64,000 nucleotides of DNA from Lachnospiraceae bacterium. GTDB lineage: Bacteria; Bacillota; Clostridia; Lachnospirales; Lachnospiraceae. Made by a program: the position numbers and the translations under genes. This document shows, piece by piece, positions 6,880 to 15,405 of the stretch. Location: the NCBI GenBank assembly GCA_022792335.1, contig JAAWAV010000048.1:49194-113193 (forward strand), written 5' to 3'. Position 1 is the stretch's first letter, and the number at the start of each line of letters is the position of its first letter. The notes under the pieces are model-generated. The model worked only from the letters and a program-made list of their open reading frames with translations, did no database searches and was not told the origin of the DNA.

Positions 6880-9420
6880 CTAAAGGGTGTTTACCCTTGT
6901 CGGGCGGCGATACAAAATCCGAACGGAGTTTAATACGCAGAGCATCGCCACTCCTGTATCTGCAAAAACGGCCGCCCACATGGACGCAAATCCGCAAAGA
7001 CCAAAAATCATAACAATTGCTTTGATGAGCAGGGCAAACCCCACATTCTGCCAGGAAATCCTCCTGGTGCTCCTCGCAATCTGGACAGACTGGGGAATCG
7101 CGCTCATCCCGGAAGTCATAAAGACCACGTCTGCCGCTTCGAGGGCCGCGTCCGCTCCGCTCCCCATGGCAGCTCCCACATCTGCTCCCGCCAATACTGG
7201 AGCATCGTTGATTCCGTCCCCCACATACATAACCGGACCATATTTTTTCCTAAGCTCTTTCAACTCGGAAACTTTTTCTTCTGGCAATAGTTTTGCCCTC
7301 ACTTCGTCAAGACCGATTTCTCCGGCTACCGCATCTGCGCTTTCCTTTCTGTCTCCAGTCAGCATGGCTGTCGCCACATTCATTTTTTTCAGTCCGGCAA
7401 TGGATTCTTTCGCATCCGCCTTGATGGTATCTGAGACTAGAATCTGTCCAATAGAAACGCCGTCCAGGGCGACATACACCTCTGACCCGAAGGTTCCGTT
7501 TTCTTCTGTCTCTACGGCAATTCCGAATTTATCCATCAAGGTTCTGTTCCCGCAAAGAATCTCTTTTCCATCCAGCACTGCCCGGATTCCATGACCGGCA
7601 ATCTCTTCCATCTGCTCCGGTTCTGAGAGGGTCAGCTCCTCCTCTTTTGCTTTTGCCACAATGCTTACGGCAATGGGATGAGTGGAATGCTGTTCACAGC
7701 CGGCGCAAATCTTTAAGAGTTCTGTCGCTTCCACTGCTCCCGCTTTCGTCGGAGAAATTTTCTGTACAAGAAAGTTTCCTTCCGTAATGGTCCCGGTTTT
7801 ATCCATGATCACAGCCTTTATCTTGCTCATGGCTTCAATAGAAACGCCGCCTTTAAAGAGGATCCCTTCCCTGGATCCCGCCCCGATGCCGGAGAAAAAC
7901 GCCAACGGAACGCTGAGTACCAGGGCGCAGGGGCAGCTCATAACCAGGAAAGAAAGGGCCGTATAAACCCAATAATCCCAATCTCCTGTTATTACGGAAG
8001 GGATTATCGCCGTCGCCAGGGCAACTGCTACCACCACAGGTGTATATATTTTCGCAAATCTGGTAATAAACCGGTCAATTTGAGGCTTGCTGGCCGCTGC
8101 ATTTTCCACAGAATCCAGAATCCTGGTAACCATGGATTCTTCCAGTATTTTTTCCACACGGATTTTCAGTTGTCCGGAAGTATTCACGCACCCGGAAACC
8201 ACATAGTCTCCCGTCTTTCTCAGAACCGGAACTGGTTCTCCGGTGATGGGCGAAGTGTCGATCCGGCTTTCTCCTTCTACAATTGTACCGTCCAAAGGAA
8301 TCCTGTCGCCGGGACGTACCAGCAGAATGTCTCCCACCGCAGCCTCTTTTGCACCGATGACCAAAATCCCTTCTGAGGTTTCCAGATTGACAACCTCCGG
8401 CCGCAAATCTACCGCTTCCATAATCTGACTGCGGCTCTTTGCCACCGCCTTTTCTTCAAAAAACTCACCGATCCTGTAAAATAGCATAACGCCTGCTGCT
8501 TCCGGATAATCTCCAATGACGAAAGCGCCCAGGGTCGCGATGCTCATCAAGAAATTTTCATCAAATACATGGCCTTTTGTCAGATTACGGACAGCCGTCC
8601 ACAGAATCTTTGCTCCAAGGAGCCCGTAAGACAGAACATACACAGGAATCGTTACCATTGTGTCCACCCCGACGTGCTCCAGAATAATGCCGAGGATGAA
8701 ACATACCGCTCCAGACAAAAGACTGGCCAGAGTCTTTGTCTCTTCCCGCCGATTCTCATCTTCCATTCGACTTTTTTCGGTAGATCCTGCCGTTTCCCGG
8801 ACTTCTCCGTTTCTAATTTTTTTCTGTACGTCCTCTTTCCGCCCGCTTTTGTAAATCACTTTCACATCCGGTTCGATAGAAAGACAGATTTTCTCAATCT
8901 GAGGCACCAGCCCTTCCGGATCTTTCGCCTCAATCCGAAGCTGTTTCGTCGCATAGGTGATTGTGGCAGAGATCACTCCCGGCAGATTTCCGATTTTCTC
9001 TTCCATCTTGGCAGCGCAATGGGCGCATCCAAGATTTTCCAGAATATATACATATTTTCTGCCCTGCCCTTTGGGCTTTTTTACTCCTTCCGTCCTTTGG
9101 TACTCAGGAGAATGGTCATGGGAATGGCCGCATCCACAGCCCTCTTCTCCACAGCCGGAAACATCGTGAGAATGCTTATGCTCGTGTTCGTGATCCTTAT
9201 GATGGCATCCATGTCCATGAACATGACCGCATCCACAGTCTTCCTCCTGACACTCAGAATGACTGTGTTCATGAGTTTCATGGGAATGAGCACGCTCCTG
9301 AGCTTCATGAAAATGGCTGTGTTCGTGAGCTTCATGGGAATGACCATGTTCCTGAGCATGATGTCCGCCACACCCGCACATTTCCGGCTCCTGTTCCAAA
9401 AACTGCGTTGAATCTTTCAT
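6880..9420 (-). CDS. Zn/Cd/Pb-type P1B heavy-metal exporting ATPase with His-rich N-terminus
   Basis: This membrane ATPase exports soft divalent metals (Zn, Cd, Pb). It has 846 aa with domains in this order. First is a long His/Cys-rich arm (residues about 10-110) full of H-x-H, C-G-C-G-H and G-H-G-C-H-H motifs. Next is an HMA domain with the metal pair in G-C-A-H-C. Then come the membrane segments with the C-P-C metal site, the phosphorylation motif D-K-T-G-T, the hinge G-D-G-I-N-D-A-P and the last helix with A-D-T-G. The CPC and A-D-x-G signature suits the Zn/Cd group rather than copper. The ATG at 9418-9420 has AGGAGG 6 nt upstream. An ArsR-type operator lies in the leader. No metalloregulator gene is adjacent. 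Confidence 0.93.
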   Translation of the reverse strand: MKDSTQFLEQEPEMCGCGGHHAQEHGHSHEAHEHSHFHEAQERAHSHETHEHSHSECQEEDCGCGHVHGHGCHHKDHEHEHKHSHDVSGCGEEGCGCGHSHDHSPEYQRTEGVKKPKGQGRKYVYILENLGCAHCAAKMEEKIGNLPGVISATITYATKQLRIEAKDPEGLVPQIEKICLSIEPDVKVIYKSGRKEDVQKKIRNGEVRETAGSTEKSRMEDENRREETKTLASLLSGAVCFILGIILEHVGVDTMVTIPVYVLSYGLLGAKILWTAVRNLTKGHVFDENFLMSIATLGAFVIGDYPEAAGVMLFYRIGEFFEEKAVAKSRSQIMEAVDLRPEVVNLETSEGILVIGAKEAAVGDILLVRPGDRIPLDGTIVEGESRIDTSPITGEPVPVLRKTGDYVVSGCVNTSGQLKIRVEKILEESMVTRILDSVENAAASKPQIDRFITRFAKIYTPVVVAVALATAIIPSVITGDWDYWVYTALSFLVMSCPCALVLSVPLAFFSGIGAGSREGILFKGGVSIEAMSKIKAVIMDKTGTITEGNFLVQKISPTKAGAVEATELLKICAGCEQHSTHPIAVSIVAKAKEEELTLSEPEQMEEIAGHGIRAVLDGKEILCGNRTLMDKFGIAVETEENGTFGSEVYVALDGVSIGQILVSDTIKADAKESIAGLKKMNVATAMLTGDRKESADAVAGEIGLDEVRAKLLPEEKVSELKELRKKYGPVMYVGDGINDAPVLAGADVGAAMGSGADAALEAADVVFMTSGMSAIPQSVQIARSTRRISWQNVGFALLIKAIVMIFGLCGFASMWAAVFADTGVAMLCVLNSVRILYRRPTRVNTL
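9100..9375. repeat. Degenerate tandem repeats encoding the His-rich arm
   Basis: Within the ATPase gene, short units coding for variants of H-S-H-E-x-H-E are repeated, with the words TTCATGGGAATGA and GAGCTTCATG recurring. The array probably expands and contracts by slippage, so its length may vary between strains. Confidence 0.6.
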
Positions 9421-9497
9421 AACAATCCTCCTATCCTGTATCTTTACATCTGCCTTTACTCGACTTTCTCGCCAGATGTCCATTTGTCTTTTTCCAT

Positions 9498-9519
9498 CAT
9501 ATGAATAACTGTTCATATG
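9498..9519. promoter_or_regulatory. ArsR/SmtB/CzrA-type operator
   Basis: The arms CATATGAA and TTCATATG are perfectly dyad-symmetric around a 6-bp centre. This matches the known 12-2-12 operator class (ATATGAAC...TTCATAT) of zinc- and cadmium-sensing ArsR-family repressors. It lies just downstream of the predicted ATPase promoter start site, where a bound repressor would block transcription. Confidence 0.75.
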
Positions 9520-9521
9520 TT

Positions 9522-9551
9522 TATTTAAGCACTTTTTATGAGGATTGTCAA
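9522..9551 (-). promoter_or_regulatory. Promoter of the metal ATPase
   Basis: On the minus strand TTGACA (9546-9551) and TAAATA (9522-9527) are separated by 18 bp. They lie immediately upstream of the ArsR-type operator. Confidence 0.65.
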
Positions 9552-9567
9552 GGCCCATTTTTTCGTC

Positions 9568-9726
9568 TTATTTCCGCAGCCAGGCCGTTCGTCTGCCAAT
9601 ATGTTGTTTGGTTCTGTTTAAAGGCTGTGCATTTTTCTTGTTTTTGTCCTCCTCCTTCCTTTTTTCATCACATTCCTCATCTATTTCATAGACAGAATCT
9701 TCATCGATAATAAGCCTGGTTTTCAT
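9568..9726 (-). CDS. Small charged protein of unknown function (52 aa)
   Basis: This short gene has a strong ribosome site (AAGGAGG, 5 nt before the ATG at 9724-9726) and a clean TAA stop. The protein starts M-K-T-R-L-I-I-D-E-D-S-V-Y-E-I-D-E-E-C. A Lys/Glu-rich stretch follows, and it ends R-R-T-A-W-L-R-K. It has no membrane segment and no recognisable domain. It lies just upstream of the P-type ATPase promoter, in the same direction. I recall similar short proteins in Lachnospiraceae but cannot name a function. Confidence 0.65.
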   Translation of the reverse strand: MKTRLIIDEDSVYEIDEECDEKRKEEDKNKKNAQPLNRTKQHIGRRTAWLRK

Positions 9727-9863
9727 AAGTCCTCCTTACAAAACGAATACCCTTGCTTCTATATCTTATGTATCCGTTTCTGTTTCGGCTCCTTCCGTCT
9801 TTCCATACATACCTCTACGTCCTCTCGCATATGTTAAACAGATAATATCTATGAGGTGTCATT

Positions 9864-10574
9864 TTGGAGCAAAAGGATTTGAAGGCTACTGAATTGGACA
9901 AAATGACTTGCAGCTATGATCTTCAGATGCTGAAAGCCGCCCTCTCTTATTTTCCTCCTCAGCCGAAGCGGCTTCTGTCCATTTTTGTTAAAGTACAGGA
10001 ACTTAAAAATACCTTCCGCCTGATTTCTTCCCCTGAAAATATCAGCTCTCTCAATATCTGTTCCACTCCGGAGGGGGTCCCGAAACAGGGCTTTTTTGAT
10101 ATCTGGAATGAAATTAAAGATTACGGGGGACCGGAACAGCAGAAAATGTTTGAGCGATTAAACCAGATAATACAGATTTCCAGTATGTACGAGCAGATGA
10201 GTCAGGCGCAGACCACAGGAGAACCTGTCTATTCGGAGACACATGCTTCCTCCTTTACGCCTTTCCGGGCCAAACAGGCAGAAACAGAACCTTCCGGAAT
10301 CAAACCGGCCCCGCAAAACGAGCAGGACGAATCTGCTTCCGATCTGGCGGCCGCCAGCCTGTCTGAAAGTCTTGCTGAACCTTCTACACAGGCTGTTGCC
10401 TCCAGTCCTGTCTCGCCCTCCGCTCATGCCTCTTCCTCTGTCCTAGAATCTCCCGGAAAATCCGATTTCCGAACTTATATTCGAAGTTCTCTCAGTCCGG
10501 AAAATCAAGCGCTCTTTGATTCTTACAGCGCCATGTTCCACTCATCAGGTACCTTTTCAGGAAAGGAGATTTAA
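9864..10574 (+). CDS. Unknown protein with helical N-terminus and disordered acidic/Ser-rich tail
   Basis: I do not recognise this 236-aa protein. Residues 1-115 look helical and folded, with K-M-T-C-S-Y-D-L-Q-M-L-K-A-A-L and F-E-R-L-N-Q-I-I-Q-I-S-S-M-Y-E-Q-M. Residues about 120-210 are rich in Ser, Pro, Ala and Glu and look disordered, and a short helical end follows. The TTG at 9864 is the likely start, with AGGTG upstream. The next in-frame ATG (9903) has no ribosome site. Only 5 nt separate it from the next gene, which has a similar plan, so the two probably form an operon and a complex. No signal peptide is visible. Confidence 0.6.
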   Translation: MEQKDLKATELDKMTCSYDLQMLKAALSYFPPQPKRLLSIFVKVQELKNTFRLISSPENISSLNICSTPEGVPKQGFFDIWNEIKDYGGPEQQKMFERLNQIIQISSMYEQMSQAQTTGEPVYSETHASSFTPFRAKQAETEPSGIKPAPQNEQDESASDLAAASLSESLAEPSTQAVASSPVSPSAHASSSVLESPGKSDFRTYIRSSLSPENQALFDSYSAMFHSSGTFSGKEI

Positions 10575-10579
10575 AAAAT

Positions 10580-11125
10580 ATGAATAACTACCATAACCCT
10601 TACAGAAATCCATATCCCGGACAAAATATGAAGTATGGAACTGCTCCCTCCGATAGTCCTTCTGAAAACCGGCAGCAAGATTTCGCCCAGTCTGATACTA
10701 ACTCTGGTTTTCAGACGCAAAATACCGCTCCTCATAGCCAGGAAAGCTCCAATCAGGGAAATTCTGGCCAAGGAACTTTCAGCCAGGGGAACGCTACTCA
10801 GGGAAGCGCCGGCCAGGGAAATACCTCTCAGACAGGTTCCGGATGGAGCAATTCCAGCTGGAAAGATGATCCTTCGCTAAAAAACATGGATCTGAAAAAA
10901 CTGGCCTTTTTGTCAGAGCTGGTTGCCGAATCCGGTAGCAAACCTTTGGACGCGCTTCTTCCATTTTTAATCTCCGCCAACAAAAATGCTAATTCTATGG
11001 GACTTCAGTTTAATGATGCGGAAACCAGCCTGTTGCTGGAAGTGTTGAAAAAACATATGAGTCCGGAAGAGCAATCCCGTATCGATATGATTCGGAAAAT
11101 GGCTGACATGCTCGGAAAAAAATAA
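10580..11125 (+). CDS. Unknown protein with Gln/Gly/Ser-rich repeats and helical C-terminus
   Basis: I do not recognise this 181-aa protein. The N-terminus is rich in Asn, Tyr and Pro (M-N-N-Y-H-N-P-Y-R-N-P-Y). Residues about 55-95 carry degenerate repeats of the form G-N-x-x-Q-G-x-x-G-Q-G. The last 80 residues look folded and helical: L-K-K-L-A-F-L-S-E-L-V-A-E-S, then L-L-L-E-V-L-K-K-H-M-S-P-E-E. The ending M-I-R-K-M-A-D-M-L-G-K-K resembles small helical packing modules. It is coupled to the preceding gene, and together they look like a two-protein system of unknown role. Confidence 0.65.
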   Translation: MNNYHNPYRNPYPGQNMKYGTAPSDSPSENRQQDFAQSDTNSGFQTQNTAPHSQESSNQGNSGQGTFSQGNATQGSAGQGNTSQTGSGWSNSSWKDDPSLKNMDLKKLAFLSELVAESGSKPLDALLPFLISANKNANSMGLQFNDAETSLLLEVLKKHMSPEEQSRIDMIRKMADMLGKK

Positions 11126-11167
11126 AGAGGAGAAACAAACCAGGAAAATTCCTTTTTCCATTTCTTT

Positions 11168-11929
11168 TTACAGTTTTTTTCGATCAAAGCAGGGAAAAGA
11201 GGCCAGAATACTGAAAAGGAGCATCAGGCAGGTAAAAAGAATGCTTCCATAAAGATCTTCCGGCCTCTCTGCCCCTCTCAAAAGAGACATCCCGCTCATA
11301 AGCCTTGCTGGAAAGATCCGCCCGAGTACTGGAAAAAGGCCAAGCAGATACATGCCGAGAGTTAGAATGCCTGTCGCAAAAAGTACCTGTATGCTACTCC
11401 CCGCCAGCGTGGAAAAAAATATCATCCAGCCAATTACCCACAGGCCGAATAACCAGAAGCCAAGCGCTCCAAACAGCCAGAAGGAGGCAATCCCATTATC
11501 CCAGAAATATTCGTTATATCCATAGGTAATTCCAAGACAAAGAAGATATAAAGCCGTCCAGGATCCAAACAACATCAACGTTTTGGCCGCTACAATCTTC
11601 CGGCGGGACAATCCCTTGGTCACCACAGGGATCAGCGTACCCTTCTGATATTCCACCGTAAAACTGCCGCTGTTAAGTAGCACAAACAAAATCAGGGCCA
11701 ACGGAATATTTTTATAAAACTGCGTCCAGGATGTCATCGCGTCTACGGTGACAGCGTCCGCGACAATACCCGCTTCTGCAAACTGTTCTCCCATAATCTC
11801 CATCATCCAGGGAGTCAGTTTGGCAATGGCCGGATTCATGATTCCAAAAAGCGCAAAAATAAACACCAGAACCCACAGCCGCCCGGTGCGGACGGATTCT
11901 GTCCATTCTTTTTTCAGAAACGCCGTCAT
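11168..11929 (-). CDS. ABC-2 type transporter permease
   Basis: This is a six-helix integral membrane protein of 253 aa, starting M-T-A-F-L-K-K-E-W-T-E-S-V-R-T-G-R. That is typical of ABC-2 permeases, whose first helix follows a short amphipathic stretch. It also has the V-T-K-G-L-S-R-R-K-I-V coupling-helix motif common in the family. The start overlaps the stop of the ATPase gene by 4 nt (ATGA), so the pair is translationally coupled. The substrate is unknown. In such regulator-linked exporters, peptides, lipids or antibiotics are typical. Confidence 0.88.
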   Translation of the reverse strand: MTAFLKKEWTESVRTGRLWVLVFIFALFGIMNPAIAKLTPWMMEIMGEQFAEAGIVADAVTVDAMTSWTQFYKNIPLALILFVLLNSGSFTVEYQKGTLIPVVTKGLSRRKIVAAKTLMLFGSWTALYLLCLGITYGYNEYFWDNGIASFWLFGALGFWLFGLWVIGWMIFFSTLAGSSIQVLFATGILTLGMYLLGLFPVLGRIFPARLMSGMSLLRGAERPEDLYGSILFTCLMLLFSILASFPCFDRKKL

Positions 11930-12819
11930 TCTCCAATCACCTCCAAAAACAAATCTTCCAGCGTGGCCTCCTGCCGTTCCATACGCAAAAAGGAAAGCTT
12001 TCTCCTGGCAATAAAAAAAAGAAGCTCCGGCAGATGGATTTCATCCCTTAACAAAAGACCATTTCTTCCCACAGGCTGCAGAAAGGGAAATTCCGCCAGT
12101 AAAAGCGCTACATCCTCCTGTCGCTCCACTTCCAGCTCCATCGCCGTTTCCCTTCGTGCGTTCCGAACCTCCTCCAAAGCTCCTTGAAGGACGATCTTCC
12201 CTTCATGCAGCACGGCAAGCTCATCACAGATATGTTCCACATCTGAGAGAATATGAGTCGAAAAGAGTACTGTGGTTTTTTCTTTCGCCGCTACTAAAAT
12301 ATCCAAAAGCTCCTTTCGACCTACCGGATCAAGGGCCGAGGTCGGTTCATCGCAGATCAAAAGCTTTGGCCTGTGAAGCAGAGCCTGGGCAATGCCAAGC
12401 CTTTGTTTCATTCCTCTGGAAAATCCTTTGATTCTCCTGTTTTTTTCCAATCCCACCAGAGCGAGCAGCTCTTCCTGCCGTTTTTGGATCTCCCGCTTTT
12501 CCATACCGGTAATTCCTCCGCAGAAAGTCAGATATTCTACAGGGGTCATATAAGAATAAAATTCCGGAACATCCGGCAGATATCCAATGAGCCGGTTCGT
12601 AGCTGTATCGCCATACCGGACCGGAAGCCCGTCTACCAGAATCTCTCCTTCGTCAGGGGCCAGCAGCCCAAGTATCAGCTTCATGGTCGTGGTTTTTCCC
12701 GCCCCGTTTTTTCCTACAAAGCCGAAGATGGTATGTTCCGGCACAGAAAGACTCACATCCTTTAAAACCGGATTCTCCCCAAAACATTTCTTCACATGGG
12801 AAAGTGTCAGCATATCCAT
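11926..12819 (-). CDS. ABC transporter ATP-binding protein
   Basis: This is the nucleotide-binding subunit of the neighbouring ABC-2 exporter, 297 aa. The Walker A motif is G-K-N-G-A-G-K-T-T, the signature is F-S-R-G-M-K-Q-R, and Walker B is L-L-I-C-D-E-P-T-S-A-L-D-P. A C-terminal extension typical of drug- or bacitracin-resistance type ATPases follows. The ATG at 12817-12819 follows a GAGGAGG site; the frame upstream of it is not family-like. It is the third gene of a regulator, PLDc_N, ATPase, permease operon. Confidence 0.92.
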   Translation of the reverse strand: MDMLTLSHVKKCFGENPVLKDVSLSVPEHTIFGFVGKNGAGKTTTMKLILGLLAPDEGEILVDGLPVRYGDTATNRLIGYLPDVPEFYSYMTPVEYLTFCGGITGMEKREIQKRQEELLALVGLEKNRRIKGFSRGMKQRLGIAQALLHRPKLLICDEPTSALDPVGRKELLDILVAAKEKTTVLFSTHILSDVEHICDELAVLHEGKIVLQGALEEVRNARRETAMELEVERQEDVALLLAEFPFLQPVGRNGLLLRDEIHLPELLFFIARRKLSFLRMERQEATLEDLFLEVIGE

Positions 12820-12820
12820 A

Positions 12821-13024
12821 TCAGTCCTCCTCTTTTCCCAAAAGAAAATACAAGATTGGGCCAATGAACTCCATCCCAAGGATGGAAATTAAAAGCCAAA
12901 GCCCCCTGCTGCCCCGTTTATAAGTCCTGTGGGTCAGAATATGACGGATGGTAAAAAATAACAGTGCAAACTGCAGTACCACCAATGGAATCAAAAATGG
13001 AAGGATTTCTTGTAAATTAAGCAT
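12821..13024 (-). CDS. PLDc_N (phospholipase D N-terminal-like) small membrane protein
   Basis: This 67-aa protein has two membrane helices and the ending G-M-E-F-I-G-P-I-L-Y-F-L-L-G-K. That matches the two-helix PLDc_N domain, which often occurs as a stand-alone protein beside ABC-2 exporters in Firmicutes. Its start overlaps the end of the XRE regulator gene by 8 nt, and its stop lies 1 nt from the ATPase start. It is therefore part of the operon and probably works with the exporter. Confidence 0.85.
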   Translation of the reverse strand: MLNLQEILPFLIPLVVLQFALLFFTIRHILTHRTYKRGSRGLWLLISILGMEFIGPILYFLLGKEED

Positions 13025-14144
13025 GTGTTACTCCTCCTTTCAACAGTTCAGACTGAAGGCTCTGAAATTCTCTCGTTTCCTTTAGTTCCGAAAAAACAGG
13101 GTGTGATAATGCTCCAAGGGCGCTTTCCCTTATAAACGTTTTGTCTCTGGGAGCCATGTTGCCGAGAGGCAGGCGTTCCATCCACTCCTCCAGCCTATCA
13201 AAGTATCCATCTCCACAGAGTTTAAGCTGATCCATACGAAGCAACCTGCCCACGCACCGCCCGAAACCATCTAACATCTCAAGCGCTTTCTCCTTTTTTC
13301 CATGACCGGCGTAAACCAAGGCCGACTGATAATAAAACTGGGCCGCTTGATTCGGGTGCAGCTTTTCTACCTGGTATAGCTCCAAAACTCCCTGAATACG
13401 TCGTACGGTTTCCTCACACCGCTCCGGTTCCTCTTCATAAAGGGAGAGAAGTTCAACGGCCCCTCCAATCAGACTTAACAGGTCCGTATACTGTTCTACC
13501 TGAGCGTAACTTCTGGCCAGCTCTCTTTTCTCCGCCATACAGTAAGCTTGAAGCAATACGGAACCGCTCTTCCAGGAAATGCGGCTTAAGTCTAACATGG
13601 GCTCAAGAATTTCAATCACCTCATCTGCATGCCCAAGCTGCAATTCCAACACCGCTTTTAAGGCCACCGCATCCTCACAGATTCCCACATCCTTGCACCC
13701 CTGAGAAATCCGGTCGCACAGAAGCAGTCCTTCTTCCAGAATCTTTCTCCCTTCTTCTTTCTCTGCCAGCATGAAATGATTCAAGTACAGAACACAAATT
13801 TGTAAAAGAAAAGGATAACATGCATAGTAACGCCGTACCAGCGCGCGTGTTTTCTCCATGGTCTCTGAAAAAGGAAGCTTCGCAAAATCACTGCAAAGTT
13901 CCTGATAACAACGCCGAATCTGTTCTCTGGAAAGCTGTGCCTCATAGCCCATAAGCACGTCTATGGTTACGCCGAAAAATCCAGCCAGCTGCGGCAAAAG
14001 CAGAATATCCGGCATGGTCTGTCCCGTCTCCCATTTGGAAACAGCCGCTTTCGTCACCCCGAGAAAATCGGCCAGTTCTTCCTGAGTGATCTTCCTCTCC
14101 CGCCGCAGTCCGGCGATATGCTCTGATAAATGCAGTTCGTTCAT
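13017..14144 (-). CDS. XRE-family regulator with TPR-like C-terminal domain
   Basis: This 375-aa cytosolic regulator has an N-terminal helix-turn-helix. It reads L-R-R-E-R-K-I-T-Q-E-E-L-A-D-F-L-G-V, then T-K-A-A-V-S-K-W-E-T-G-Q. A long helical region of TPR character follows. Such proteins in Clostridia usually control the exporter genes directly downstream, here PLDc_N and the ABC pair. The C-terminal helices may bind a peptide or small ligand, which is inference. The ribosome site AAAGGAGAG precedes the ATG. Confidence 0.85.
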   Translation of the reverse strand: MNELHLSEHIAGLRRERKITQEELADFLGVTKAAVSKWETGQTMPDILLLPQLAGFFGVTIDVLMGYEAQLSREQIRRCYQELCSDFAKLPFSETMEKTRALVRRYYACYPFLLQICVLYLNHFMLAEKEEGRKILEEGLLLCDRISQGCKDVGICEDAVALKAVLELQLGHADEVIEILEPMLDLSRISWKSGSVLLQAYCMAEKRELARSYAQVEQYTDLLSLIGGAVELLSLYEEEPERCEETVRRIQGVLELYQVEKLHPNQAAQFYYQSALVYAGHGKKEKALEMLDGFGRCVGRLLRMDQLKLCGDGYFDRLEEWMERLPLGNMAPRDKTFIRESALGALSHPVFSELKETREFQSLQSELLKGGVTHA

Positions 14145-14267
14145 TTCTTCTCTCTCCTTTGTCTCATTATAGCAGAGAAGATCGCGTCAGTACAAGAGAG
14201 GCGTCAGATACTCCAGGATATAAAATCAACCAATAGGAAACCCGACAGCTAAAGTTTCCGATACAAC

Positions 14268-14295
14268 AAAAAAAGTCAGGCATTTACCTGACTTT
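14268..14295 (-). terminator. Intrinsic terminator of tRNA-Gly
   Basis: On the minus strand a 9-bp stem AAAGTCAGG / CCTGACTTT (14272-14295) is followed directly by a run of T. It lies 5 nt past the tRNA. Confidence 0.85.
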
Positions 14296-14300
14296 CCTCG

Positions 14301-14372
14301 AGCGCGAGACGGGATTCGAACCCGCGACCCTCGCCTTGGCAAGGCGATACTCCACCACTGAGCCACTCGCGC
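14301..14372 (-). tRNA. tRNA-Gly (anticodon GCC)
   Basis: On the minus strand a full cloverleaf can be drawn. The acceptor stem is GCGCGAG / CTCGCGC with discriminator T. The D-arm is GGCTCAGTGGTGGAG. The anticodon stem is TCGCC / GGCGA with loop TTGCCAA, so the anticodon is GCC. The T-arm is GCGGG-TTCGAATC-CCGT. CCA is not encoded. A terminator follows. Confidence 0.95.
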
Positions 14373-14492
14373 TTATTTTGTTTTTACTTTTTGTCCCGCG
14401 AACAAATAATATAATACTATGCATTCTGGTTTTTGTCAATACTTTTTTTATTTTTATTTCCAGAATTTTTCCATTATTTTTTCACAAGCCTC

Positions 14493-15257
14493 TCAGGCCA
14501 GCAAAATACTCATAAAATACTGATTGCTCCGCATTTCTCTGGCCGCCAGGTTCTCCTTCCTGGCAAATTCAACATCCCTCCAGCACTCTTCTGCCGCCAG
14601 AGTGACATGGGAAAGCATAATCCCCATATCAAATTCGATCCGATCTTCCTTTGACCGCAGGGGAATCGGCTCTTTTCTGGCAAATACATGAATCCTGTTC
14701 TGATACACAATAAACCGCCAGGGCTGCCTGTTAAAGGCAGACGGGGCCAGCCTGGCCGCCTGCAGCATCAGCCTGGTCTCCTCCGTAGAATCCTCCTTAA
14801 ATACACAGAGCTCTTTTAAGGGCAGTCTCTTGGCCCGAAACGATTCCCGGTGCAGCTTTTCGTCGGCGTAGCCAAAAGCGACTACCATAACCGGATCCAT
14901 GCCCGCCGGTCCCTGAAGTCCGACAGTCTTTGCCATCCCCTGATAACAGGTGCCGACCCCGCGGCTGGTCATGTAAAGTACGATCTGTTCCAGCAAATAC
15001 CCGGCATTGAGCGCGGCATATTCCCCTGGTTCAGAAAAAAACACCATATAGTAAGGCGCTTTTACATGAAAGAGCCCCTTGATCCTGGCTTCTCCATCCA
15101 TGGCGTTGAATAATTCTACGGAATGTTTAATCTCCGGAGTAAAAGACTGAAGTCCCTGCTCAAACTTCCGCAGGTTCCGGAAAAACTCCTGAGGCAGGAG
15201 TTCCATCTTATAGTGCCGTACCGATTTTCTGTTGTAAACCGCTTCGTATAAGTTCAT
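14493..15257 (-). CDS. Nitroreductase family FMN-dependent oxidoreductase
   Basis: This is an FMN enzyme of the nitroreductase fold, 254 aa, reducing nitro compounds, quinones or related substrates with NAD(P)H. It starts M-N-L-Y-E-A-V-Y-N-R-K-S-V-R-H-Y, the conserved N-terminal FMN-binding R-x-S-x-R motif. Later it has A-R-L-A-P-S-A-F-N-R-Q-P-W-R-F, the standard 'APSA.NxQPW' signature. The exact substrate cannot be told from sequence. It lies alone between the tRNA and pepF. Confidence 0.88.
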   Translation of the reverse strand: MNLYEAVYNRKSVRHYKMELLPQEFFRNLRKFEQGLQSFTPEIKHSVELFNAMDGEARIKGLFHVKAPYYMVFFSEPGEYAALNAGYLLEQIVLYMTSRGVGTCYQGMAKTVGLQGPAGMDPVMVVAFGYADEKLHRESFRAKRLPLKELCVFKEDSTEETRLMLQAARLAPSAFNRQPWRFIVYQNRIHVFARKEPIPLRSKEDRIEFDMGIMLSHVTLAAEECWRDVEFARKENLAAREMRSNQYFMSILLA

Positions 15258-15405
15258 ACTCCCGCCTCTCTTCCATGTATCTCAGCATACCATATTTTTC
15301 TGATTCTGACACTGGAAAATAGAGAAATATTTTATTAACTTTTTCCTAATTTTTTCTGCCAGATGTATACCATCCGCCTCTCTTTTGATAGGCGATTCCC
15401 GCCTT

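Noticed and set aside
9100..9375. Long plus-strand open frames over the His-rich region
   Set aside because: They are mirror frames of the biased His/Glu codons of the P-type ATPase and lack ribosome sites.
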